Part shown: piece by piece, positions 18,431 to 27,564 of the stretch | How positions within the stretch are numbered: position 1 is the stretch's first letter | Layout: each line of letters begins with the position of its first letter | Assembly: GCF_036867195.1 (NCBI RefSeq) | Contig: NZ_JBAJII010000001.1 | Coordinates: 2,542,001 to 2,606,000 of the forward strand | Origin: Arthrobacter sp. Soc17.1.1.1 | GTDB taxonomy: Bacteria > Actinomycetota > Actinomycetes > Actinomycetales > Micrococcaceae | Direction: 5' to 3' | DNA: 64,000 nucleotides | Made by a program: the position numbers and the translations under genes | Notes under the pieces: model-generated | Database searches by the model: none | Told to the model about the DNA's origin: nothing | Seen by the model: only the letters and a program-made list of their open reading frames with translations

Positions 18431-19546
18431 CTACGCGGCGTCGTTCCGGTTGTTGGTGCGCCAGCGGATCCCCGCGTCGATGAAGTCGTCGATCTCGCCG
18501 TCGAAGACGGCCGAGGTGTTGCCGACCTCGTGATTGGTCCGGAGATCCTTGACCATCTGGTACGGGTTCAGCACGTAGGACCGCATCTGGTCACCCCAGG
18601 ACGCCTTGACGTCCCCGGCGAACGCCTTCTTCTCCGCATCCTCCTGCTCCTTCTTCAGCAGGAGGAGCCTGGACTGGAGGACGCGCATCGCGGCGGCGCG
18701 GTTCTGGATCTGCGACTTCTCGTTCTGCATCGAGACGACGGTGCCCGTGGGGAGGTGGGTCAGCCGCACGGCGGAGTCCGTGGTGTTGACCGACTGGCCG
18801 CCGGGGCCGGACGAGCGGAACACGTCGACGCGGATCTCATTGTCAGGCACCTCGATGACGTCCGTCTGCTCGATGAGCGGGATGACCTCGACGGCGGCGA
18901 AGGACGTCTGCCGGCGGCCCTGGTTGTCGAACGGGCTGATCCGCACGAGACGGTGCGTGCCGGCCTCGACGGACAGGGTCCCGAACGCGTAGGGCGCCTT
19001 GACCTCGAACGTCGCCGACTTCAGGCCCGCCTCCTCCGCGTAGGAGGTGTCGAGGACCTGCGTCGGATAGCCGTGGCGCTCGGCCCAGCGGAGGTACATG
19101 CGCAGGAGCATCTCCGCGAAGTCGGCGGCGTCCACTCCCCCGGCGCCCGAACGGATGGTCACCACGGCCTCGCGCTCGTCCCATTCGCCGGCCAGTAGCG
19201 TCACGATCTCCAGGTCGTCGAGGGATCTGCTCAGGGAGACGAGTTCCTTCTCGGCCTCGGCGAGGGAGTCCTCGTCGCCTTCGTCCTGCGCGAGCTCCAC
19301 GAGCACCTCGAGGTCGTCGATGCGGCTCTCGAGCGTCTGGAGCCGTTCGAGGGCGGACTGCCGGTGGGACAGCTTCGAGGTGACCTTCTGCGCTGCGGCG
19401 GGATCGTCCCAGAGGTCCGGGGCACCGGCTTCCTCGCTGAGTTCGTCGATGTCCTTGCGGATCCCCTCGACGTCGGAGACCTGCTCGATGGACGTGTACT
19501 TGGCCCTGAGGGCGCGGATCTCTGCGGGAAAATCAGTGGCTGCCAT
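18431..19546 (-). CDS. prfB: Peptide chain release factor 2
   Basis: 371-residue RF2 that recognises UGA and UAA. The stop-codon tripeptide region reads [18 protein letters not shown] (SPF) and the hydrolysis motif is [19 protein letters not shown] (GGQ). The reading frame is continuous through the N-terminal domain, so the programmed +1 frameshift known in Escherichia coli prfB is absent, as in other actinobacteria. prfB-ftsE-ftsX-smpB order is widespread in the phylum. Confidence 0.97.
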   Translation of the reverse strand: MAATDFPAEIRALRAKYTSIEQVSDVEGIRKDIDELSEEAGAPDLWDDPAAAQKVTSKLSHRQSALERLQTLESRIDDLEVLVELAQDEGDEDSLAEAEKELVSLSRSLDDLEIVTLLAGEWDEREAVVTIRSGAGGVDAADFAEMLLRMYLRWAERHGYPTQVLDTSYAEEAGLKSATFEVKAPYAFGTLSVEAGTHRLVRISPFDNQGRRQTSFAAVEVIPLIEQTDVIEVPDNEIRVDVFRSSGPGGQSVNTTDSAVRLTHLPTGTVVSMQNEKSQIQNRAAAMRVLQSRLLLLKKEQEDAEKKAFAGDVKASWGDQMRSYVLNPYQMVKDLRTNHEVGNTSAVFDGEIDDFIDAGIRWRTNNRNDAA

Positions 19547-19635
19547 GGTCCTTCCAGCCTACGTCATCCCTTCCGGCATGCCGCGAGGGCCGGATCCGCC
19601 CGGCGATGCGGCTGCCGGTCACGGCCGGAGGGGCG

Positions 19636-20118
19636 TCACCGGGTCAGTTCGGCGCGGGCGTCGGCACGGGCGACGATGGGGATCCCGGCCGGGACGAGGA
19701 CGCTGATGATGGGCGGACGGACCACGGCGGTGAGGACCACCCGTGCCGTGCGCCCGTCGGGGGCGCCTGTCGCCGGGTCGATGGTGAGCTGCGCGAAACG
19801 GGCCCCGGCCCCGGTCGCGGCGAGATAGCCCGCGGCCGACTGCTCGACGCCGGAGTCTCGCAGCGCCGGCAGCGGTGTCGCGCCCCCGACGGCGGACCCG
19901 CCGATACCGACGTCGATGCTGTAGTCGTCGGCGGCGGACAGCGCCGCACCGTCGGCCGCCGAGAGCAGTTTCTTGTGCTCTATATATACGGACGAGACGG
20001 CCAGCACGACGGTGACGACGAGCAGCGAGACCAGGAGGTAACCGATGACCAGGACGCCGACCTGCCCGTCCTCCCCGCGATCAGGGTGCACCGCGGATCC
20101 GGCGCCGGCGGTGCTCAC
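19636..20118 (-). CDS. TadE/TadG-like pilus assembly protein
   Basis: 160-residue protein with a short N-terminus (STAGAGSAVHPDRGEDGQV), one strong membrane helix (GVLVIGYLLVSLLVVTVVLAV) and KKLLSAADGAALSAADDY, the pattern of TadG-like Flp-pilus proteins, which usually carry GQ.xvl helix and AADaAALAAA. The remainder is a periplasmic/extracellular beta-rich region. The GTG at 20118 overlaps the stop of the upstream TadE-like gene (GTGA). It is the last gene of the tad unit. Confidence 0.82.
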   Translation of the reverse strand: MSTAGAGSAVHPDRGEDGQVGVLVIGYLLVSLLVVTVVLAVSSVYIEHKKLLSAADGAALSAADDYSIDVGIGGSAVGGATPLPALRDSGVEQSAAGYLAATGAGARFAQLTIDPATGAPDGRTARVVLTAVVRPPIISVLVPAGIPIVARADARAELTR

Positions 20119-20627
20119 CCGAACCGCTCGACGAGCTGCGTCGCGGCCGCGTCCACCGTGGCGGCGGAGGGGTGCGTCCCCGCGATGGCGGGGATCAGCG
20201 GGAGCGGGACGTCGAGGCTGACGACGACGGTCACGGTCGACCCCGGCGCGAGGCACGCGGCGCTGCAGGCGATGTCCACCGTGGCCTGTTCCTCGGAGAA
20301 CCCGAAATCGGCGAGCGCGACCCGCACGGCCGCCCGCGCCCTGGCATCGGCGTCCTGCGGCGTCGGCGCGTCCACGTACACCTTCGCGGCCTGGTCCGCT
20401 GCACCGACAACGGCGAACGACCCGCCCTGCAGCCGGCCCACGGTCAGCACGAGTTAGACGACCGGCACCAGCAGCAGCACGCCCAGGAACACGAACTCCA
20501 CCACCGCGCTGCCGCGCTCGTCCCGGCCGCGGCGCACGTCAATGCGCGCCCGGCGCACGCGCCGGGCGCCGGGCCGGCCGCCCAGGCCCCCGCGACCGGC
20601 GTCCGTCTCACGAGGGCAGGGCCGCAT
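20115..20627 (-). pseudogene. TadE-like pilus protein interrupted by an in-frame TAA
   Basis: The frame reads ...DERGSAVVEFVFLGVLLLVPVV, then TAA (20456-20454), then LVLTVGRLQGGSFAVVGAADQ and on to a normal stop at 20115. Without the TAA the two halves form one continuous TadE-like protein of ~170 residues; relatives usually have Tyr at this position (VVYLVL), so a TAC or TAT to TAA change is the likely event. The stop falls within the membrane helix. A GTG only two codons after the TAA could allow re-initiation of a soluble C-terminal part without its anchor. The upstream start is uncertain (ATG 20627, or GTG 20558 or 20537). Sequencing error is the main alternative. Confidence 0.75.
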
Positions 20628-21030
20628 GGCCGCGCACCTCCAGCATGCCGGCGGGGCCGATGAGGCCGATGACCGGCAGGGGCGCCCTGACCACGACCTC
20701 GAGCGTCCTGACGCCGGCGGCCGTGCTCTCACCGACGGCGACGTCGGAACCGTAGGAATCGGCCAGGGAGCCGCGGATCAGCTCCTCCGTGCGCGCCACC
20801 GCGTCCTCGGGGTTCCGGTCGGCGAGCGTCCCGTAGCGGGCGCCGGACGCGGCGGCATCGATGAGGGTGTTGCGGACATGGAGGACGAGCGTCAGCTGGA
20901 CGACGGCCATGAAGATCACCGTCAGGAGGCCTCCGACCAGGGCGAAGTCGACGACGGCGGCACCGCGCTCGCCGTGGCGGCGGCGCCTCGCCCGCCGGCC
21001 GCCCGGAGGTCCTGCTGCATGGGCCGGCAC
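20608..21030 (-). CDS. TadE-family pilus assembly protein
   Basis: 140-residue protein with the TadE signature: basic N-terminus, GERGAAVVDFALVGGLLTVIF at the start of a single helix (TadE proteins typically have ERGaavvEFAlv), then RNTLIDAAASGARYGTLADR. The C-terminal ~80 residues are extracytoplasmic. GTG start directly follows the stop of the upstream pilin-like gene, with a poor Shine-Dalgarno sequence, suggesting coupling. Its 3' end overlaps the start region of the interrupted TadE-like gene. Confidence 0.85.
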   Translation of the reverse strand: MPAHAAGPPGGRRARRRRHGERGAAVVDFALVGGLLTVIFMAVVQLTLVLHVRNTLIDAAASGARYGTLADRNPEDAVARTEELIRGSLADSYGSDVAVGESTAAGVRTLEVVVRAPLPVIGLIGPAGMLEVRGHAALPS

Positions 21031-21264
21031 CTAGGGTGAGACCTGATCGATCGCCTGGTTGAACAGGCCCTCGAGGGCGGGCCCTGCGATCGCGAGCAGC
21101 GCTGCGACGAGGACGGCGGACATGAGCGTGATCATCACCCAGCCGGGGACGTCGCCGCGTTCGCGGTCGTCGGCCGGCGCCCTGCGTACGAGTGATGCCG
21201 CCGAGGCTGCCAGCGAGGCGAGGAGGAGCAGGACGGTGCGCTGTACTGCGGTCAGGATTCTCAT
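21031..21264 (-). CDS. Small Flp-pilin-like membrane protein
   Basis: 77-residue protein: a basic/hydrophobic N-terminus (RILTAVQRTVLLLLASLAAS), a charged spacer RRAPADDRERGD, and a hydrophobic helix VPGWVMITLMSAVLVAALLA ending in LEGLFNQAIDQV. The layout (charged leader ending in Gly, hydrophobic helix, short tail) suits a Flp-type prepilin, but the expected Glu at +5 after the cleavage Gly is not evident. The ATG at 21264 has AGGAG 5 nt upstream. Its position between tadC and tadE favours the pilin role. The 76 bp upstream to tadC contain imperfect TGATGC/GTGATGC direct repeats. Confidence 0.7.
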   Translation of the reverse strand: MRILTAVQRTVLLLLASLAASAASLVRRAPADDRERGDVPGWVMITLMSAVLVAALLAIAGPALEGLFNQAIDQVSP

Positions 21265-21340
21265 GGGGTCTCCTCGTCGAGTGATGCCTTGTGATGCTCT
21301 GTCGTGGTGCTCTGTCGTGATGCTTCCGTGCCACACGTGA

Positions 21341-22282
21341 TCAGAAACCGAGGTTGATGAGGGCGATTCCGGGATAGACGGCGAAGAGGACGGTCAGCGG
21401 AAGGACGCCGAAGACCAGGGGCACCATCATGGCGATCTCCTTCTTGCCCGCCGACTCCATCAGATCCCGCTTGGCCAGGTCGCGGACGTCCTGCGCCTGG
21501 GCGCGCAGGACGTCCGCGAGCGGCGTCCCTCGCTGGACGGCGACGGTGATGCCGTCGACGAACCGGGCCAGCGGGGCCAGCCGCGTGCGTTTCGAGAACT
21601 CCTGCAGCGCGTCCACCAGGGGTGTCCCGGCGCGGGTGGCAGCCAGCACGAGACCGAACTCGCCCGCGAGCTCACCCCGCGCCGTCCGGCAGATGCGTTC
21701 GAGCGCACCCGTGGTGCTCTCGCCGGCCGACACGGCGAGAGCCATGAGTTCGGCGAGGCTCGGGAACTCCGCGAGCATGCGGGCCTCCCGGCGCCTGATG
21801 TCCACGGACAGGAGGTAGTCGCGTCCGACGAACCCGAAGACGGCGCAGCCCAGGACGAGGACGACGGCCAGTGGCAGGTTGGCCGAGCCGGAGGCAGCCA
21901 GAAGCACCATGACGAGGGTCGATCCGGCGAGTCCCCCGGCGGCCCAGAGCAGCTGCTGGGCGCGGAAGTCCGCCGTCGTCTGTCCGCGGCCCGCCTGGGC
22001 GAGCCGGCGCGCGAGGGTCGCTGCCGCGGGGTTGAAGCGGTGCGACCATGCCACGGCGTCCGCCAGGAGCGGCCGGATGATGCGTTCGAGCGGGCCGAAC
22101 GGCGTGAAATCGGCCGGGGTCCCGGTGAGCAGCCGGGATCGGACGTCGACCGCCCGCAGCTGCGGAGCGATCCGCTGTGTCAGGGTGACCGGCCGCATGA
22201 CGGGCAGCCGCACGACGACCAGCCATAGTCCTACTCCGAGGAGGAACCCGGCGAGGGCCGCCAGGGCGATGACGGGGTTCAC
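21341..22282 (-). CDS. tadC: Type II secretion F-like membrane protein (TadC)
   Basis: 313-residue Tad platform protein. Hydrophobic segments lie at the N-terminus (ALAALAGFLLGVGLWLVVV), in the middle (LLWAAGGLAGSTLVMVLLA and LAVVLVLGCAVFGFVG) and at the C-terminus (MMVPLVFGVLPLTVLFAVYPG). The cytoplasmic GspF domain includes EFPSLAELMALAVSAGESTTGALERI and RGTPLADVLRAQAQDVRD. Together with TadB it forms the inner-membrane platform of the Flp pilus. The GTG start overlaps the tadB stop (GTGA). Confidence 0.9.
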   Translation of the reverse strand: MNPVIALAALAGFLLGVGLWLVVVRLPVMRPVTLTQRIAPQLRAVDVRSRLLTGTPADFTPFGPLERIIRPLLADAVAWSHRFNPAAATLARRLAQAGRGQTTADFRAQQLLWAAGGLAGSTLVMVLLAASGSANLPLAVVLVLGCAVFGFVGRDYLLSVDIRRREARMLAEFPSLAELMALAVSAGESTTGALERICRTARGELAGEFGLVLAATRAGTPLVDALQEFSKRTRLAPLARFVDGITVAVQRGTPLADVLRAQAQDVRDLAKRDLMESAGKKEIAMMVPLVFGVLPLTVLFAVYPGIALINLGF

Positions 22283-23136
22283 CGGAGGACCCTCTCGTCC
22301 TCGGGCAGCGCACCGATGCGGAGCATGATGCGGTAGCAGACCACGGAGATCAGCAGCCCGCCGAGCAGCACCGCGGCACCGGCCGCGGAGTCGTACGCGC
22401 GCACGGCTTCGGGGCGGGTCGACAGGAGCAGCAGGACGATCCAGGGCGCGGCGACGGCGAGGCGGGCGGCGTTGACCGTCCAGGACTGCCGTGCCTCGAG
22501 CTCACTGCGTGTCCGGGCGGCATCGCGCAGGAACTCGGACAGCGTCCCGAGCAGCCGCCCGAGGTCCGAGCCGCCGACCTCCCGCGTCATCCGGAGCGCC
22601 TCGACGATGCGATCGGCCACGGGATCCGCCAGCCGCTCCTTGAGCCGGTTGAGCGCGTCGTCGAAGCGCCCGCCGGCGCGGTAGTCAGCGCCGAACGCCT
22701 GGAAGGCCGACCGCAGCTCGACCGGGCCCTTCTCCCCGAGCTGGATGAGTGCCTCCGGCAGGGAGAGACCGGCACGGATGGCGGATCGGAGGTGATCGAC
22801 GACGTCGGGCCACAGTTCGCGGAGGGAGGCGGTGCGCCTGGCCGCGCGCCACCGGACTATCGAGAACGGGAGGAAGCCGCCGAACAGTGCGAAGCACAGC
22901 GCGATCGGGACCGATCCTGTCAGCACGAAGCCGATCAGCAGTACGACCAGGCCCACCGCCACGCAGGAGGCGAGGAGCCCGTTCGCCGAGACGCGTTCGA
23001 CGCCGGCGCGCAGGAGCAGATCGTCGAGCAGCCGCCGTCGTGGTGGTCCCCTGCGGTCCGTCACCGGGCGCTCCCAGCAGGACCACCACACGAGGAACAG
23101 TCCGGCGCCGAGGGCCACGCCGACGGCGGTGCTCAT
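22279..23136 (-). CDS. tadB: Type II secretion F-like membrane protein (TadB)
   Basis: 285-residue TadB-type platform protein with an N-terminal hydrophobic segment, two central helices (GLLASCVAVGLVVLLIGFVL and VPIALCFALFGGFLPFSIV), the GspF domain (LRELWPDVVDHLRSAIRAGLS; MTREVGGSDLGRLLGTLSEF) and two C-terminal helices. The ATG at 23136 overlaps the cpaF stop, continuing the overlapping-gene run cpaF-tadB-tadC. Confidence 0.9.
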   Translation of the reverse strand: MSTAVGVALGAGLFLVWWSCWERPVTDRRGPPRRRLLDDLLLRAGVERVSANGLLASCVAVGLVVLLIGFVLTGSVPIALCFALFGGFLPFSIVRWRAARRTASLRELWPDVVDHLRSAIRAGLSLPEALIQLGEKGPVELRSAFQAFGADYRAGGRFDDALNRLKERLADPVADRIVEALRMTREVGGSDLGRLLGTLSEFLRDAARTRSELEARQSWTVNAARLAVAAPWIVLLLLSTRPEAVRAYDSAAGAAVLLGGLLISVVCYRIMLRIGALPEDERVLR

Positions 23137-24359
23137 GTGCGGGCCCCGAGCAGGGCGGATACGTCGACGCCCGCGGCGGCGAACTTCTCCTCCGCAGGCA
23201 TTCCGCTGGCGGTGAGCTGTAGGACGCCGTCGACGCGTCGGAAGACAGAGGACGACTCGATGACGCCGTTCTCCACCCGACGCCCGAGGGCCATGATCTC
23301 CATGACCCGTCGCTGGCCGCCCGGGAGCCGCGCGCAGTGCACCACGAGGTCGATGCAGGAGGCGACGGTCGGCACCACGAAACTGCTCGAGATGTTCTCC
23401 CCGGCGAGGAGCGGCAGGGTGCAGATCTTCGTGACGGCGTCGTGCGCACTGTTGGCATGCACGCTGCACATGCCGGGCAAGCCGCTGTTCAGCGCGATGA
23501 GCATGTCCAGGCTCTCGGCCTCACGGACCTCGCCGACGATCAGGCGGTCCGGGCGCATGCGCAGCGCCTCCTTGACGAGGCGTCGCAGCGGGATCTCCCC
23601 TGTGCCCTCCAGATTGGGCTGCCGGCACTGCAGACCCACGACGTCGCGGAGCGGCAGCTGCAGCTCGAAGATCTCCTCGACCGTGATCACGCGCTCGCGG
23701 GGACCGATCGACGCACCGAGGCAGTTGAGCAGGGTGGTCTTCCCGGACTGCGTGGCCCCGGACACCAGGATGTTCAGCCCGCTCGTCACCGCCGCCCCGA
23801 GGAACCGGGCCGCCTGCGGGCTGAGCGTCCCCAGTTCCACGAGGTGCTCGAGGCGGGATGCGCGCGCGATGAACTTGCGGATGTTCACGGACCAGTGCCT
23901 GCGGGTCACATCCGGGATCACCACGTGCAGGCGGGAACCGTCGGGGAGGGACGCGTCGACGAAGGGCGAGGAGAGGTCCAGGCGGCGGCCGGAGGACGTG
24001 AGCATCTTCTCGACGAGGTCGCGGACCTGCTGGTCGGTGAGGGAGAGCGCCGTGAGTTCGGACTCGCCGTCCCGCGCGATGTACACCTCGGAGGGGGCGT
24101 TGATCCAGATCTCCTCGACGGTCGGATCATCGAGGAGGGGCTGGAGCGCGCCGAAACCGGCGACGGCGTCGTAGACCTGCTTGCGCGCAACATCGAGCCT
24201 GCCGAGTGGGGGAAGGATCCCGAGGACGGAACGCTCCTCGTAGTCCGCCACGGCGTCGTCGACCAGGTGCTGGACCTCCGCGATCTGCAGGGCCGGGTCG
24301 AGACCGCGCCGACGGATGAGTTCGCGCACCTCGCCCTCGACCACGCGCACAGCATCCAT
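23133..24359 (-). CDS. cpaF: Tad pilus assembly ATPase CpaF/TadA
   Basis: 408-residue secretion ATPase powering Flp pilus assembly. Walker A is SGATQSGKTTLLN; the Asp-box/Walker B region is RLIVGEVREAESLDMLIAL; SVHANSAHDAVTKI is the conserved His box. The N-terminal domain includes DPTVEEIWINAPSEVYI. The ATG at 24359 has GGGGG 6 nt upstream; an ATG two codons earlier abuts that stretch. It begins the tad unit. The partner CpaE-like ATPase and CpaB-like protein are encoded 35 kb away at 59.2-61.2 kb. Confidence 0.94.
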   Translation of the reverse strand: MDAVRVVEGEVRELIRRRGLDPALQIAEVQHLVDDAVADYEERSVLGILPPLGRLDVARKQVYDAVAGFGALQPLLDDPTVEEIWINAPSEVYIARDGESELTALSLTDQQVRDLVEKMLTSSGRRLDLSSPFVDASLPDGSRLHVVIPDVTRRHWSVNIRKFIARASRLEHLVELGTLSPQAARFLGAAVTSGLNILVSGATQSGKTTLLNCLGASIGPRERVITVEEIFELQLPLRDVVGLQCRQPNLEGTGEIPLRRLVKEALRMRPDRLIVGEVREAESLDMLIALNSGLPGMCSVHANSAHDAVTKICTLPLLAGENISSSFVVPTVASCIDLVVHCARLPGGQRRVMEIMALGRRVENGVIESSSVFRRVDGVLQLTASGMPAEEKFAAAGVDVSALLGART

Positions 24360-24365
24360 CGACAT

Positions 24366-24670
24366 CCCCCACAGATCGTGGCCCGCCGTCCCGCGGGGCT
24401 TCGGTAGCCCCTGACGGGCCTCACCCTACTGAGGGAGGCGCTGTTCCACTAGAGTGCCGGCCACCTGTGGACAACATCCCGGCTACTCGGAGATACACCC
24501 GTTCCCGCCCGGAACGGCAGCGACACGCCGAATGCAGTGCTGGCGAAGGCGCAGGTTTTGCCTAAGATTCCGCAGTCACATGCGAATCGTTAGTCACACA
24601 AGTCACATCTCAGTAGTCTTCTCGGGATTTCACTTAGCTGGCTGACGCCCGGATTCTGCTGGAGAAACCC
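24366..24670 (+). promoter_or_regulatory. Intergenic region upstream of the metalloprotease, with AGTCACA direct repeats
   Basis: This 305-bp stretch separates divergent cpaF and the metalloprotease gene. AGTCACA occurs three times (24574-24580, 24592-24598, 24601-24607), spaced 18 and 9 bp apart. Such spacing suits a regulator binding one face of the helix. No gene is seen. A clear -35/-10 pair could not be fixed. Confidence 0.45.
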
Positions 24671-27529
24671 GTGACCCTGCCCTCCCCCGCGCGACTCCTG
24701 TGCGCCGCGCTCCTGTCCTTCGGTCTCGTAGGCAGCGCGGTTCCCGCAGTCGCCGACGACGTCCTGCCGAAACCCTCGGTTACGGCCCAGGCTCCCTCGA
24801 CGACAACCGCTCCGGCTGTCCCGGCCACTCCACCTGCCCTGTCCACCTCGCCAACCTCACCCGGAACCCCCGTTCCGGCGGATCTCCCGGCGAACGAACC
24901 CGCGCAGGCCACAACGACGCCCGCGCAGGACGAGATCACCTCCTTCGTGCCGGACCTGGACTGGAACCCGCTCGCGGATCCTGACTCGGACGCCCGTTAC
25001 GGCGAGCACTACACCGAGCCGGCCACCCCGCTGAAGGCCGCATCGCCCTTGAGCACAGATGGCGGTGCAGGCCTGGCAGCCATCGCGCCTCGATCCGGCA
25101 CCTTCAAGGTCACCCTGGTCACCGTGCAACTGTCGGGGAAGACAGTTGCAGATACCAATGCGATCAACATGGGTGCCGCGCGCAACTCCATCACCAGCGC
25201 GAACGCATACTGGAACGCGGCCACCGCGGGACGCCTGTCGATGACGCAGGTGAACGAGTTCCGCCACGTCTCCGCGGCCAGGATCACGGATTCGTACGGC
25301 ACCATCATGGCCACGGTCACGAAGGAACTGAACTGGCAGTACCGGCCGTACGAGTCGCTCGTGATCTTCGTGCCGCACGCGGACCTCAACTACAACGGTT
25401 CCTGGGGCATCCTCGGCGGCGGCTTCACGGACGGACCGACCAGCGGGCGTGTGATCATGCCGTATCCCTCGGCTCTGACGAACAATGTCGTGACACACGA
25501 GTTCGGTCACGTGCTCGGCCTGCACCACGCCAACTCCCTCGCCTGCACCAACGCCCGCTCCGACGTGCCACGCTCAGGAGCGTCCTGGGCCGATCCTTCC
25601 TGCTGGTCCTCCGAGTACGGCGACACGAGCGACCTCATGGGTTTCGCCCAGATCAGTTCGCCGCAGATCAATGCCTTCCTCTGGGAGTACGGCGGCTTCG
25701 GGCGCGGCGATGAGATCCGGAACCTCGGCAACCTGACGTCGTCGCAGTCGGTCACCCTGCGCCCATGGGGCGGCACGGCCTCGAACCGTGCCGTGAAGTT
25801 CACGGACCCGGCCAGCGGCGAGACCTACTACCTCGAACTTCGGGCGCCCGTCGGGAGCGACGCGGCGACTGCGGTAGGGGGCAACCGGGGTGTCAAGATC
25901 ACGAAGAAGGACATCCTCGGCTGGAGCGGGAACGCCTCGATCGTGCTCACGCCCAATAGCCAGCGGTCGGGGTGGGGCAACTCCTCCCTCGCCTGGCAGC
26001 AGGGACAGACTTTCACTGCCCACACCGGTACGCGGGTCTCCATCAACTCTGTGAGCAACGCCGAAGCCGTGGTGACGATCTCGTCGGTGTCGGCGTATGC
26101 GTCGTATTTCAAGTATTCGAATATGCCGTCGATCTATGGACGGCTACCCAATGGCACGTTCCGGGCCTTGAGCTGGGACGAGTACTCGCAACTGGGCCAG
26201 CCCGGCTACCAGACGCTGGGGCCGGTCTCGTTCGTGATGAACAGCTGGAACGGAACCATCTACCTCATCGGCGCCGACAACAAGGGACAAATCCTGAGCT
26301 TCCAGGACTGGGACGCCTACGGCCGACCCAACCCGACCGTCTCCAAACTCATCCCCGGCACGTACTTCACCACCAAATTCGACAGCAAGCTCTACTACAT
26401 GAGCCCCGCCGGTGAGATCCCCGCGACCGACGCCGACTACAAAGCCGCCGGCAGCCCACCGCTGACCCTGCCCACGCGCTACGTCAAGTACGACTGGGAC
26501 ACCACCGTCTACCAGCAGAAAGCCACCTCGCTCACCGCCTCGACCGCGACGACCGTCAGCCACGACCAATGGGCGGCCGCAGGCTTCCCCGCCCCCCAGG
26601 TCATCAGCTACATCCCGGGCACCACGTTCTTCAAATACACCAACCTCGGCACCATCTTCATGAAGACCCCCACCGGCGCCACCCACCCGGCAACCTACGA
26701 CGAGTGGCGAAGCGCACCCCTCTCAGCCCAGGGATACACAGACGCAGGCCAGGCGCGTTTCGTGATGAACAGCTGGAACGGAACCATCTACCTCATCGGC
26801 GCCGACAACAAGGGACAAATCCTGAGCTTCCAGGACTGGGACGCCTACGGCCGACCCAACCCGACCGTCTCCAAACTCATCCCCGGCACGTACTTCACCA
26901 CCAAATTCGACAGCAAGCTCTACTACATGAGCCCCGCCGGTGAGATCCCCGCGACCGACGCCGACTACAAAGCCGCCGGCAGCCCACCGCTGACCCTGCC
27001 CACGCGCTACGTCAAGTACGACTGGGACACCACCGTCTACCAGCAGAAAGCCACCTCGCTCACCGCCTCGACCGCGACGACCGTCAGCCACGACCAATGG
27101 GCGGCCGCAGGCTTCCCCGCCCCCCAGGTCATCAGCTACATCCCGGGCACCACGTTCTTCAAATACACCAACCTCGGCACCATCTTCATGAAGACCCCCA
27201 CCGGCGCCACCCACCCGGCAACCTACGACGAGTGGCGAAGCGCACCCCTCTCAGCCCAGGGATACACAGACGCAGGCCAGGCGCGTTTCGTGATGAACAG
27301 CTGGAACGGAACCATCTACCTCATCGGCGCCGACAACAAGGGACAAATCCTGAGCTTCCAGGACTGGGACGCCTACGGCCGACCCAACCCGACCGTCTCC
27401 AAACTCATCCCCGGCACATACTTCACCAGATCCGACAACAAGCTCTACTACATGAGCCCCGCCGGTCAGATCCCCGCGACCGACGCCGACTACAAAGCCG
27501 CCGGCAGCCCACCCATCAGAACCTCCTGA
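24671..27529 (+). CDS. Secreted metzincin-type zinc metalloprotease with C-terminal repeat domain
   Basis: 952-residue exported protease. The signal peptide (LLCAALLSFGLVGSAVPAVA, cleaved before DD) is followed by a Thr/Pro-rich linker to about residue 100. The catalytic domain has HEFGHVLGLHH (zinc site at His276, Glu277, His280, third ligand after Gly) and EYGDTSDLMG as the Met-turn. This resembles gametolysin (M11) and related metzincins. A beta-rich region (~390-470) follows, then ~479 residues of ~44-residue repeats, each rich in Tyr/Trp and ending IPGT-like. The repeat domain is shared with the next gene at DNA level. GTG start with GGAG 7 nt upstream. GH25 lysozyme follows after 35 bp, so the two are probably one operon. 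Substrate unknown; surface or wall proteins are plausible. Confidence 0.88.
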   Translation: MTLPSPARLLCAALLSFGLVGSAVPAVADDVLPKPSVTAQAPSTTTAPAVPATPPALSTSPTSPGTPVPADLPANEPAQATTTPAQDEITSFVPDLDWNPLADPDSDARYGEHYTEPATPLKAASPLSTDGGAGLAAIAPRSGTFKVTLVTVQLSGKTVADTNAINMGAARNSITSANAYWNAATAGRLSMTQVNEFRHVSAARITDSYGTIMATVTKELNWQYRPYESLVIFVPHADLNYNGSWGILGGGFTDGPTSGRVIMPYPSALTNNVVTHEFGHVLGLHHANSLACTNARSDVPRSGASWADPSCWSSEYGDTSDLMGFAQISSPQINAFLWEYGGFGRGDEIRNLGNLTSSQSVTLRPWGGTASNRAVKFTDPASGETYYLELRAPVGSDAATAVGGNRGVKITKKDILGWSGNASIVLTPNSQRSGWGNSSLAWQQGQTFTAHTGTRVSINSVSNAEAVVTISSVSAYASYFKYSNMPSIYGRLPNGTFRALSWDEYSQLGQPGYQTLGPVSFVMNSWNGTIYLIGADNKGQILSFQDWDAYGRPNPTVSKLIPGTYFTTKFDSKLYYMSPAGEIPATDADYKAAGSPPLTLPTRYVKYDWDTTVYQQKATSLTASTATTVSHDQWAAAGFPAPQVISYIPGTTFFKYTNLGTIFMKTPTGATHPATYDEWRSAPLSAQGYTDAGQARFVMNSWNGTIYLIGADNKGQILSFQDWDAYGRPNPTVSKLIPGTYFTTKFDSKLYYMSPAGEIPATDADYKAAGSPPLTLPTRYVKYDWDTTVYQQKATSLTASTATTVSHDQWAAAGFPAPQVISYIPGTTFFKYTNLGTIFMKTPTGATHPATYDEWRSAPLSAQGYTDAGQARFVMNSWNGTIYLIGADNKGQILSFQDWDAYGRPNPTVSKLIPGTYFTRSDNKLYYMSPAGQIPATDADYKAAGSPPIRTS
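26085..27523 (+). repeat. 1,439-bp direct repeat, copy 1 (metalloprotease 3' end)
   Basis: Matches 28610-30048 at a constant offset of 2,525 bp; I found no mismatch by eye. It encodes the C-terminal ~479 residues of the metalloprotease. The match ends at both borders abruptly (T versus G before, T versus C after), only two codons before the stop. Confidence 0.93.
26231..27523 (+). repeat. 528-bp tandem repeats inside copy 1
   Basis: Units 26231-26758 and 26759-27286 are tandem copies of 528 bp (176 codons), and a third partial unit spans 27287-27523 with a few substitutions near its end. Each 176-residue unit contains four related ~44-residue motifs. Confidence 0.9.
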
Positions 27530-27564
27530 CCCACACTGACTCGTCTTCACGAAGGATTCCGCAT

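Noticed and set aside
18431..19546. Possible programmed frameshift in prfB
   Set aside because: The RF2 frame is continuous from ATG through the SPF and GGQ motifs. No internal TGA needs to be bypassed.
22685..24174. Plus-strand ORFs opposite tadB and cpaF
   Set aside because: They are shadows of conserved minus-strand genes with clear Walker and GspF motifs.
27097..27564. Upstream extension of the GH25 reading frame to 27097
   Set aside because: It overlaps the protease 3' end in another frame. The ATG at 27565 has a Shine-Dalgarno site and a signal peptide.
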